A stretch of DNA of 64,000 nt, taken from NCBI GenBank assembly GCA_003550325.1, contig QKWP01000261.1, positions 53,515-117,514 on the forward strand, in the 5' to 3' direction. The translations under genes and the position numbers were made by a program. Under the pieces are notes generated by a model, which was not told the DNA's origin, did not search any database, and saw nothing but the letters and a program-made list of their open reading frames with translations. Below, piece after piece: positions 34,957-45,179 of the stretch. Origin of the DNA: Gigaspora rosea. Taxonomy: Eukaryota; Glomeromycota; Glomeromycetes; Diversisporales; Gigasporaceae. Every line of letters begins with the position of its first letter. Positions within the stretch are counted from its first letter, which is position 1.

Positions 34957-36011
34957 ATAAAATTTTATTAAGTGATAAATCGACCAATAAAAATCGATCA
35001 CTGAGTCGCCATGGCGATGGGTCGGCATAAAATAATGCCCTTATAACTTTATAATTATAAATTAAATAAATATCTACTTTAACAAAATTGTGCTTTGAAT
35101 TAAGACAACAAATCTCTTAAAGAGATTTTTGTTAAAATTATTTGTTTTTGAGTTATGCTATTTTATATTTTATATATAAATATTGAATTTTTTTGATATT
35201 TAGTACTATATATTTAATATTCAATGAATATTCAATGAATATTCATTGAATATTTTCAAGATTTTTGAATGAATATTTGAATATTAAAAAAATTGACCAA
35301 ATGAATATTTGAAACCATATTTTTTGAACGAGTAAGACCTCTAGCTGTTGTTTGTATACTGTTGTTCGTGTGCTGTTGTTTATAGAAATTTTGTGGAAAA
35401 GAATTACTATGTGGCCTTTTTTGAATCTTGAACGTAATCAGAGATATGTATTTTATTTTGTTTGATTTTTGATTTTTTTTTTATGAGTTTTCTTTCTTTT
35501 AATTAACTCTTTTTTTTTGTAGATTTGCTTCATATGGATGTTCTGGGCTTTTATTATTCAGTACTGTAGTTTTGGGCTTTCGTCGTTTTGGTCTATTGTT
35601 TGAAGATTTTGGGTTTTAATTGCTTGATACTGTGATTTGTGGAGATTCTGTGATATAGGTTTGTCATTCTGGTGCTGTCATTCATGTGCTATTGTTTGTG
35701 TGCTGTCATTAGTTGAAATTTCTTGAATCTTGAATGATCAGAAGAAGGAAAGCATTAGCTGATGCACTTTCCAAAACTCTATACTTTCGTTACTTTGGGT
35801 GTGGTTTTGAAATTATCGCATTTTTTTTTCTCTTCTCTCTTATGATATAATTTATTGTATATGATGTAATTTATTGTAATTATAATAAATTAGAATTGTG
35901 TGCATAAAATTTTATTAAGTGATAAATCAACCAATAAAAATCGATCATGTAATTACATGCTCGATTGATCAGATCAATTAATCATGTGTCATGTAATCAA
36001 TTTTTATTGGT
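34957..36011. repeat. Direct repeat pair, one with an 82-bp hairpin
   Basis: ttttattaagtgataaatc.accaataaaaatcgatca occurs at 34963-35000 and 35909-35946. The second copy continues into an imperfect hairpin 35930-36011, whose ends accaataaaaatcgat and atcaatttttattggt pair. The first continues into the palindrome TCGCCATGGCGA (35006-35017). Confidence 0.65.
35342..35770 (+). repeat. Intron-like satellite (right part)
   Basis: Resumes the array interrupted at 33350 with 'tgttgttcgtgtgctgttg', 'gaatcttgaacgtaatcaga' and 'ttttttttgtagatttgctt', then degenerates. Confidence 0.6.
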
Positions 36012-36236
36012 CAATTAGGGGTCGCCATGAACTAATGCTTATTTAAAAAATTAATATACCAAATAAAATAATAAATTGTGAATTAGGCTAATAATACTAA
36101 AAGCAATTAGAGTTGAAAAAGAAGTGTAAATATGTTTTAAGATTTTTATATAACTATTTTATAAATTATTTAATAAAATATATAAATGATATTATTTTAA
36201 AAAAATACTAAAAAATTATATAAGACCATATAAATT

Positions 36237-36517
36237 AGGGTTCCGCAATTTGATTTGATCTTCAAATATTTGAATCAAATATTTGATCAAATTCAAATTC
36301 AAATTTGACTATATTTGATTTGATCAAATTCAAATATGTCAAATTTGATTTGATTTGACAAATATTTGTTTGATTTGAAAATTACTATTAAAAATTCAAA
36401 TTCAAATCAAATTCAAATTCAAATATTTGAATCAAATCAAATTCAAATCAGAGTAATTTGATTTGATCAAATTCAAATTGATCCAATATTTGATTTGATT
36501 TGAATTTGAGGAACCCT
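36237..36517. mobile_element. Foldback element with TTTGATTTGA arms
   Basis: Termini AGGGTTCC at both ends in inverse. Arms are tandem tttgatttga/ttcaaattcaaat words of 5-6 bp periodicity over the whole 281 bp. Non-coding. Confidence 0.8.
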
Positions 36518-37169
36518 AATATAAATTAATTAATTGCTTTTTATAATCTAGCTGAATTAAAATTTAAAAGACTTGAAAAAAATTTTTATATGTTTTAATA
36601 ACTAAGTAGATTTTAAGAAAAAAATTATATATAAAATTTTATAAAACTTTCTATATGAAATTTAAAAAAAAGCTAGTCAGCTAGATCAATTTAAATATTT
36701 ATATTGTATTATATAGACCAAATAACCAAATTTGTATAACCTAATTTAAGCTAATTTTTAATAGAATTTTATAATTTGATATATTTCTATCTGATAAACC
36801 AATCAATTTACAGAATTAGATATAGCATAAAATTAAAAAATTAAAAATTATTTATAATTTTGTATTTTTTATTTTTTAATAAAAAATTTTTTTGCAAAAA
36901 TTTTCTATAAATTTACTTTTCTTATTTATATATATACTACTCTTATCTTATTTAATTCAGGCTAACAAAAAAAAGTTATACTAGTTGTTTAGATTTTATA
37001 TTATATTAAAACCTGTAAGATGCATTATAGATATATGTGCCAAATTATAAAAATTCAAATATTGTTGTTTTTATATATATAAAGATAATTAGTTGCTTAT
37101 AATTAAAAACTATTACTACAAAAACAAATAAATTTGCTTTATTATTTAAAAATAAAGATCTTAACAGAG

Positions 37170-38160
37170 TGCTTCTGAGTAGTGTAATGCATACTCTAGC
37201 AAAGTATCCTTTAATACCATACTATGCTAAAGTATAAATCATAGCATACTTCAAAGTAAGAATAGGAATCATATAATTATATAGTTATTTGTCGACTAGT
37301 TGACTATTAGCAAACTAATCGACTAAATTTTTTTTTAGTCAGTTGATTAATTAGTCAATTAGTTGATTAGTTAGTCAATTAGTTGATTAGTAGATTAGTT
37401 GATTAGTTGATTAGTCAATTAGTCAACTATCAAGTAGTTGATTAGTTAATTAGTCAATTAGTTAACTAGTTGATTAGTCAATTAGTCGATTAGTCGATTA
37501 GTTGATTGGTTAACTAGTTAAGGGTGCTGATATTTATTATCTAATATCTATTTACTATAGGGGCTTACTCTCCTACCCTCAGATAAGATCTATAAATAGA
37601 ATTGTAGCCAATCAAATTTAACTAAAATAAGATTTTTGTTGACCCCCACCCCTAAATATTACCTAATAAATAACAGCGCCCTAATTAGTCAATTAGTTTG
37701 GTTACTAGTTTTGTTTATTAATTATCTATTTCATAATTTTATTGCTATATTCCTGGTATTTATTTTTTGTTTTATAGTTGACTACTAACTAATCAACTAA
37801 TAACTAATCGATTAATTGTTTAATTGATTAGTCAACTAATTGACTAATCAACTAATTAACTAATTGACTAATCAACTAATCGATTAGTCAATTAGTCAAC
37901 TAATTATTAGTCAACTAGTCAAGTAATCAACTAGTCAATTAGTTGACTAGTCAACTAATCGATTAGTCGATTAATCGATTAGTCGATTAATCGATTAGTT
38001 AATTTTTAGTCAGTCAATAACTAATAGTTTTAGTTAACTGACTAATCAACTAAAAAATTTTAACCAATTCCTATCCTTACTTCAAAGTATAACCTAAAGT
38101 ATAACTCAAAGTATAATCTAGAATACTTTGTACTAAGCACTATATAATACTCTGGAGTTT
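37170..38160. mobile_element. Nested foldback elements with TTAGTCAATTAGTTGA arms
   Basis: An outer pair (agagtgcttctgagtagtg; inverted agtgcttagtac, with aaagtata words) encloses an inner foldback. Its left arm (37290-37520) and right arm (37780-38035) are tandem 8-bp words (gattagtt, agtcaatt) in opposite order, with ends aagtaagaataggaat and inverted aagtaaggataggaat. A 160-bp MITE sits in its centre. Confidence 0.7.
37522..37681. mobile_element. PIF/Harbinger-type MITE with TAA duplication
   Basis: 160 bp, TIRs GGGTGCTGATATTTATTATC and inverted GGGCGCTGTTATTTATTAGG, flanked by TAA at 37519-37521 and 37682-37684. It shares inner words (tagccaatcaaatttaa; ccccaccc) with 38840-38998. Confidence 0.78.
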
Positions 38161-38675
38161 ATAGTACTATATTTTTCTGAAAATAAGCTACCTTTTTTGG
38201 GCAAAAAGTTGCACAAAATTAGAGTAGATTATTTTTAGTTAAAATTGATTTTTGACTAATTGCTCCAATAGTTATCAATTAAATAAACTTATTTAGAAAA
38301 TCAAAATATACTTACTCTAAAATTTTGTTAAATTAAAAAACTTTTTATTATTTAACTTTTAATTTTTATATATATTAATTATATTTTTTAAAAAATTTTA
38401 ATTTTTTTACTGAATATAAAATTCAAAAGTCAAATAATAAAAGTTCTCCAATCTTGATAAAATTTTAGAATATATATGTTTTATCTTTTAAATAAAAATA
38501 TATAAGCAACTTTAATTGATTTATATAGTAAAATTTGAACTTTACTATATAGTGACTATTGTTAATTATGTTGTAACTTATTTTTAAATAAAAATAGTTG
38601 AATTTTTTGACCAAAATGGTTAGTAGCTTATTTTTAAAAAATAGCATATTTTGGAAAAATATAGTAAAACATATA

Positions 38676-39028
38676 CAGTTGCACTTCCTAAGTGCATACC
38701 CTTGGGACCATAGTGAAAAAAAACAAAATATGCACTTAGAAGGGGTTTGTATTTAGAGAATTAAAATTTATAATTTTTATATTGTTTGGGACCAAGAAGG
38801 ACATGCACTTAAAGAGGTTTTTCATATACCATGCACTTAGGGGAGAGACTGAAATTAGATAATTTCTGTTTACTAAGAGGCAATACCCCCACCCTATCTG
38901 ATTGAATATTAGCCAATTAAATCTAATTATAACAATATAGACCTGATTGATCCATAAACCCCACTCCCTAAAAAATCAGCTGATTTCTGTCTCTCCCTTT
39001 AGGGAGTGTGCACTTAGAAGTGCGACTG
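38676..39028. mobile_element. Tc1/mariner-type MITE hosting another MITE
   Basis: TIRs CAGTTGCACTTCCTAAGTGC and inverted CAGTCGCACTTCTAAGTGCA with TA on both sides (38674-38675, 39029-39030). Internal repeats of tgcactta(a/g). Interrupted by 38840-38998. Confidence 0.8.
38840..38998. mobile_element. PIF/Harbinger-type MITE with TTA duplication
   Basis: 159 bp, TIRs GGGGAGAGACTGAAATTAGA and inverted AGGGAGAGACAGAAATCAGC, flanked by TTA at 38837-38839 and 38999-39001. Relative of 37522-37681. Confidence 0.75.
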
Positions 39029-39064
39029 TATATAATAATATTTTGGAGTATAATCTATTTTGTA

Positions 39065-39243
39065 CAGTTGTCCCTTATTTATATCAACCTATTTAACTAC
39101 TATTATATTTATGCTAATATGATATTAATAAGAATTTATATTAAAGTTGATATATATAAGAGGTTTTAATATATAAAAATTTATAGAAATTTGGTTTGTG
39201 GCTTAGGTTGATATTAATAAAGTTGATATTAATAAGAGTCAAT
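39065..39243. mobile_element. Small MITE with TTATNTATATCAAC termini
   Basis: Left CAGTTGTCCCTTATTTATAT after TA; inverted right TTGACTCTTATTAATATCAA. Non-coding, about 179 bp. Confidence 0.55.
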
Positions 39244-39278
39244 ATATTAGTAGTATAACTCTGAAGCACCTACTCCTA

Positions 39279-39664
39279 CGGTAGAATTCACTTAAAGCCA
39301 ACATATTTTATATATAGGCGCCAATTTTTTAGCTGCAGTATAATCTAATTATCCAATAAAAATGCAGAAAAACTTAATACAATTTAAAATTAATTAATAA
39401 TATTTAAAATTTTGTTAATAATTTCAAATTTTTTTATGTTTTTTTATATATAAATGGCAAAATTTTTGAATTATATATAAATTTAAATTAATATAATGGT
39501 TTAAAAATAAAAGATATTTAAAAAATTTATTGTTAGTTTAATAATTTAAACAATAAGCTATAAGTTTATCAAAAAAATTTTTTAAAAATCTTTTGTTTTA
39601 AAGTATTATAACAGTTCAAAATTTTTTATAATTAAAAGGTGTTGGCTTTAGGTGAATTCCACTA
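39279..39664. mobile_element. Tc1/mariner-type MITE (GAATTCACYTAAAGCC)
   Basis: TIRs GGTAGAATTCACTTAAAGCC and inverted AGTGGAATTCACCTAAAGCC, TA at 39277-39278 and 39665-39666. 386 bp, non-coding. Confidence 0.78.
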
Positions 39665-39783
39665 TATTAATAATATTTTAGTAATTCAAGATAGTATTAT
39701 GTTTAAACTATACTAGTGTGAAGTAGGTTATACTTTACCTTTACACTAGAGTACCTTACTCCATTAATATCCCTATATATATA

Positions 39784-40616
39784 CAGTTTGACCTCTCTAT
39801 AATCACAGCCTATATAGTCACACTTTGGTATAAGCACCCAACTTTGTACAACAGACTTAATATAGTCAAAAAACCTTATTATAGTCACAAATCACTTATA
39901 ATCACTATTTTACCAAAAAATTTTAACTTTTTTATCAATTTTATTAATAATATACCTCTTTATAATCACTAATTTTTAACTAATTATAATTATATGATTA
40001 GCTACTATATGTATCCAAAAATAACTTATTTTCAGGTTTTTTAGTAATTGCAAGTAATTGCCATACAGTAAAGTCTAAATTTTACTATGTTAGTTAATCA
40101 TAAGCACTTAAGTAAATATGTTCAAAAGATCAAAATATATATTTACAAAATTTTTATACAAATTAGAGAACTTTTTATAATTTAACTTTTAATTTTTATA
40201 TTTATCAAATATATTTTTTAGCAAATTTTAATTTTTTTATCTAATGTAAAAATTAAAAGGCAAATAATAAAATGTTCTTAAATTATACTGAAAGTTTTAA
40301 AAAATATATATATTTTGATTTCCTGAATATGTTTACTTAAGCAATAATAATTGAGCTATTGTTATATAGAAAAATTTGGACTTTGCTATATAGTAACTAT
40401 TGTTGATCATAAAGTATCTTATTTTCAGATCAAAGACATTTTTAAGTTTTTTGACCAAAAAAAGAAAGTAGCTTATTTTAGATTGTAGTCTATTTTATAA
40501 TAAAAAAAAATAAAATAATATTTGTATTATAGTATATTGTAGTTAATAAATATTTTATTTAATAATTTACAATAGTTTTTTATTTTAAATTTTTATAATC
40601 ACTTTATATAGTTCTG
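39784..40616. mobile_element. Possible decayed mariner/pogo-like element
   Basis: A left end CAGTTTGACCTCTCTATAAT after TA resembles mariner/pogo-type termini and is echoed at 39954 (cctctttataatcac). A matching right end is only weakly suggested near 40598-40616. No transposase found. Confidence 0.3.
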
Positions 40617-41087
40617 CAGTTTACTTAACTGATTATAATTGCTGAATAATAAGTTACTAAGATAATTGATGTAAGTTGCTAGAACATTAGGCAAGTTGTC
40701 AAAATTGGTTGAAATTCAGTTAGAATTAAATCAGAATCAAAGATAGTATAATATCAGAAAATTTTGGAATAGTAGGCAAACAACCAATATCCCACAAGCA
40801 TGTTGAGCATAGTTGTTGTGATTTTTTGAAGTATGTAATTTGTTCAGTAAAATCATCTAAATTACTATTAGCAGTTAGAAAATTATATCATAGGAGTGTT
40901 TGGTAGACTAAAATTTTTTAATAATATTGTCAGCCTGGTCAACTGGCCTGAATAATTTTGTTAGCTGGGTCAGTCCTAGCATTTGGGATCAGCCTGTATT
41001 ACTATTTGTAATACTCTATCTTTAAATATTCATACCTTGTTAATACTTATCTGATTTTAATAATTTATTACTATTAAATTTGAAAAA
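40617..41087. other. Intergenic, no gene seen
   Basis: AT-rich; 40915-41000 has cagcctggtcaactggcctg-type words, possibly the edge of an old repeat. Confidence 0.4.
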
Positions 41088-41102
41088 ACTAGCCTATAAT
41101 TT

Positions 41103-41663
41103 TTTTTTAAACCCCTTCTGAGGGGACGCCAGATGGTGTACTTTATTTAGTTTCTATTACATCATATTACATTTTTATTAGGAAATTTCTAACTACGCTA
41201 AACCTCCCTCCATCGTCCGTTTACCCGCAGGGATTTTCAGCAGGCCTTCCACGCCGGTGCCCCGTACCTTCCGGATCTTAAGTGGCTTTAAGGACTACAC
41301 ATCCACCAGGTCGCTTTTTAGGTTGGCCGTTTATCGTCAACCTCAGGAACCACTTTCCATCTTGGTCAGTGTAGTATCGTCAGGTGCCCTTTCTGTTTTC
41401 CTTTTATAGTGGATAGTCCTTATGTTTACGACGTTTCTTGTCAAATTTTTCCTTTTATGGATCACACAACTCCTGTGGCTATTTCATGCAACTCTCTTAT
41501 CACTGTAGTACCTTCGTCCATAAATGGGAAGAAATGCGTTCTTCATCATAGATATTGACACTCGTGATCCTAGCACAGTTTTTGTCATCCACTGGACTCG
41601 AACCGGCGAACTTGCAAGTGCGACCCCAGAGCGCTAACCACTGCGCTATCTGCCCAGGGTCTT
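41103..41663 (-). mobile_element. tRNA-headed SINE with 15-bp target duplication
   Basis: A 561-bp island of much higher G+C. Its minus-strand 5' end (41660-41588) is tRNA-like: GGGCAGATAGCGCAGTGGTT with A box TAGCGCAGTGG and B box GGTTCGAGTCC. A 480-bp unrelated body follows, then a 3' hairpin CCCCTcagaAGGGG and an A-tail. actagcctataattt flanks both ends (41088-41102 and 41664-41678). This is the full anatomy of a Pol III SINE moved by a LINE. It is longer than most SINEs. Confidence 0.9.
41588..41660 (-). ncRNA. tRNA-related head of the SINE (internal Pol III promoter)
   Basis: A and B boxes are intact and correctly spaced, but the 3' acceptor and CCA context are absent and the sequence runs on into the SINE body, so it is not a functional tRNA gene. 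Confidence 0.8.
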
Positions 41664-42520
41664 ACTAGCCTATAATTTAAAAATTTATAATTATTATATT
41701 TAATAAAATCTTTATAACTTTGGTTCTATATATAATTTTAAAATAGTACACTTTACTAGAACTCTGAAGAACTTTGATAAACTCAAATAGTTCTAAAAAA
41801 GAAATTTGCATAAAAATTTATTAAACATTGCATTTTTGTATAGTAAATTTTTTTTAAAATTTGCTTTATTATATATATATATATATATTTGGCTAAAATA
41901 CTGCTAATATTATACAAACTCAGACCTAAGTTATAGTAGAATTATTTGGAGCTTTCCTTTACTTTTAAAGTTTAAATATTTTTGGACAATTGTAGATACT
42001 ATGAACATTTGGATATAAATATAGGAAAAAACTTAAATATTGTGGATATAACAGGATGTATTAAGCTATAGCTTAAGCTATTGTTAAAAAATTGTTTAAA
42101 TTACTAAAAAATAGATATTGATTTTGTTTAATTATAGCTTTAGTTTGAACTATAGCTTATATATAACTTAATTAACTTATTTAAGCTAAGTAAGCTATCC
42201 AAGCCAATAATATTAATTTTTAATATACTATATAAAAATGTTCAACATATTAGAAACCTTTTCTAAACCCTAATTTAATTTTAAAATCTAATTCTAACTT
42301 TAAAAGTAGTATAAAATTTCAAATTTATATAAAATAGTTTATAGATCAATTGTATAACTGATTTTATATAATATCATATAAATTGCATATAAATATTATA
42401 TGGTATGGCTTATCAGAATTAGCAATTCTTTGTATAATCTAAAAAAAACAATGTTTTAGAAAAATTTAATTATAGTAAAGATGTTTTTTTAAAAGCAATA
42501 CATATTTTATAACTCTATTA

Positions 42521-42541
42521 GTCCGGAGCGAAGCGGAGGAC
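42521..42541. repeat. GC-rich hairpin GTCCGGAGCgaaGCGGAGGAC
   Basis: Self-complementary ends (GTCC/GGAC and TCCG/CGGA) around a gaa loop in strongly AT-rich DNA. One of a set of such hairpins in the window. Confidence 0.6.
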
Positions 42542-44180
42542 TCTCTATTTTTACGAAAGGGTTTGATCAGCAAATGTTTGTCTGTCCGGCCGCATCATGT
42601 GATATACAGCCAATCACATTCAACTGATTGACAAAAATAATAACAGATACGTAATCAACTTATATTGCTGTAATATTAATATAATATGTAGTGTATATAT
42701 TAAATATTGGCTCCGGACATACAATGCTGTGCATTTACCTAGTTATTATAAGCAAACTGTTTAAAACTATATATTATACAAATTGGTCAAACTATTAAAA
42801 AGATTTATTAGAAGCATTTTTTTATTTACCATATAAAAATCAAATATACCATATCTGATATAGAACATATGAAAATATTTTTATATACACCCTACCCTTA
42901 ATATTTAAGTTTAAAATTGTTATTTTATATAGCTCTATGTGGAAATATATATACTGTAAATTTATATATAAAAATAGCTATATAAGTCTATATTGAGTTT
43001 ATAAAGTTTTTATAGAGCTACATAAAAATGTTATATAATTCTATCTATATAATTTTATATAACAACAACTTTGTAATAAAAATAAAAATTCACATACTTT
43101 ATTAGCAATGTACAGCTTGTTAACTATGTAAATAAGCTATTAGTGAAATAATTTTAAAAACTAAACAATTTAAAAACATGCACATGAACAAATTTTACAA
43201 GGTTTAACTACTACCGTACTGTATATCCGAATTTATTGTTCAAAAAAATCTTAATTTATTAAAACAAATCTAAGTACAGATTATGAACTATAAAAAGAAA
43301 AGATATTTGCTAAATAGAAATATACTATTCGAATTATTATCATATATTTATAGCATTAAATAAACTTTTTGAATTTTAGTAGACAAACTGTTCCAGTTAA
43401 TTAAATTAATAATTATTGACTTTATGTTCCAAGGAAAATAGAAAAAAACCTATAAAAGATTAACTACCTCAATAATAAATAATAATCTTGATATTTGTTC
43501 TCAATGTCTTGAAAAAACTTATTTCTAATAAACCATTTACATAAGCTTAAATATTGTTACACCTATTTAAATTACAAAGATAAAACTAACTAATAAATTT
43601 AAATACAGTAAATGTGCATATACAAAATCCCTGGAATAGTAGGCCCAGCTATGAATTAGGCCCGGGTGCGAACCATGAATTCTTCATTAATTAAATGCAG
43701 TTTTTTTTCAAACAGATAAATTGCCTATTACAAGTACCAAGTTTGTATTGCTTTAAATTTTTGCTTTTCCTGATATAACCTCTAAGCGTATACTAAACCA
43801 GAGATCTACTAAGTGATTTAAAATTGGTGGAATATAACAGACTCGGGTCTTGTATACGCACATTTACGGTAGGTATTATAGCAACACAACAATATTGTAT
43901 AATATTAAAATTATTGACACTATTACGATACTCGTGAAATATAACCCGTGATTTGGATAATCTCCTATCGATTTTCATTTATTTTATTTTTATTTTCGTA
44001 TTATTTATTTCCTTAAATAGCTCATTATACGATATATATCGGGTGATTAATGTTTGGGGGGAGAGACAGTAACAATGTGCCACAATTGTGGGCTTAGCTC
44101 ACAATCGTTGTGTGCTTAGCTCCAAATAATTATGAGCTTTGTTTCCGGTTTGTTTACAAAATAGTGGACTGATTTTCTCA

Positions 44181-44204
44181 GCGCAGGTTGTTAACAACCT
44201 GCGC
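44181..44204. repeat. Perfect 24-bp palindrome
   Basis: GCGCAGGTTGTT followed immediately by its exact reverse complement AACAACCTGCGC, with no loop. Confidence 0.9.
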
Positions 44205-45179
44205 ACAACTACGAAAAGGTATTAGGAGGGGATGTAGTGCAGTAATTATAGTATCCAATTAAACAATGTATTTAAAGGCCTTAATAAAGTTTCTCTCAGA
44301 CTTCGATGTCTTTAAATAGATGTGAATAAAAATCGATTTCTCAAAAATTTTTATCATCGTGATAAATTAGTTACATATATTATTTTTAAATTTGTTATTG
44401 ATTAATCTAACTCGTTATTATTATTATACCCGAGTACCCTAATCTCACATAAACTTTCATCATTGTTAATTAAATGCATTACCGACGTCATACTTAAAAC
44501 TCTTAAAGGATCCTTAAATTCATCAGCTTCGCATTTGATTTAATGATCAATTCCCGATTTAATTAATTCCGTCATATCACGTGTAGACGTGACTGCCGCG
44601 ACGGACAATAAACGACAAATCCCGAATAAATACAAGTCCCAGCATACTATTGAAACCAAATGGGACATTTATTGGAGTCGTTCTCCCATAAATAGTAACG
44701 CAATTAAGGATCTTGCAGCCTTTACTTGTAATAAAATATTATAATTACATGCAATTGCTTTAATTTATTTCTGAAACCATATATCTAATACTGTATATCT
44801 CAAATATTTCCATATACCATACGCTCATAACATGTATTTTAATGTATAATTCGGTTATTATGACACAGATATATATATATAGGTATGAAATATTGTATTT
44901 TTTTCCGCTTCTGGTTTTAGCGCAACTATGTTGCACAGCTATCTTATTTAAGAAACATTTACGTAATGCGTTTCTTGATTGCATAACTCAATGCGTAACT
45001 CAATGCGTAACTTTGTAGTTTTTTAAATTTCCTAATTAATATAAGAATAATGTACAGAAACATAATCTGTAATGTAACACATAATCAAAGTTACTCAATA
45101 TAGATCATAAGGCGTAATTGTTATTTTTAGAATTTTCATCGTACATACATTCATAAATACAGTTCACAAGTCAGTATTG

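Larger units (their letters stand above)
33351..35341. mobile_element. 2-kb foldback insertion with GAATATTTGAATATTCA arms
   Basis: Left arm (33351-33475) and right arm (35215-35341) are runs of gaatatttgaatattca-type words in inverted orientation, starting agagtct / inverted agaggtct. It splits the satellite. The interior holds other elements (33587-33894; 34062-34736) and no gene. Confidence 0.65.
41679..45179. other. AT-rich intergenic region with two palindromic motifs
   Basis: No gene recognised; the minus-strand frames at 43793-43978 and 44760-44984 look random. Contents: a (TA)n run at 41871-41887, the GC hairpin 42521-42541, and the perfect palindrome 44181-44204. Confidence 0.5.

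Noticed and set aside
41588..41660. Functional tRNA gene
   Set aside because: A and B boxes are good, but the sequence continues into a SINE body with target duplication.
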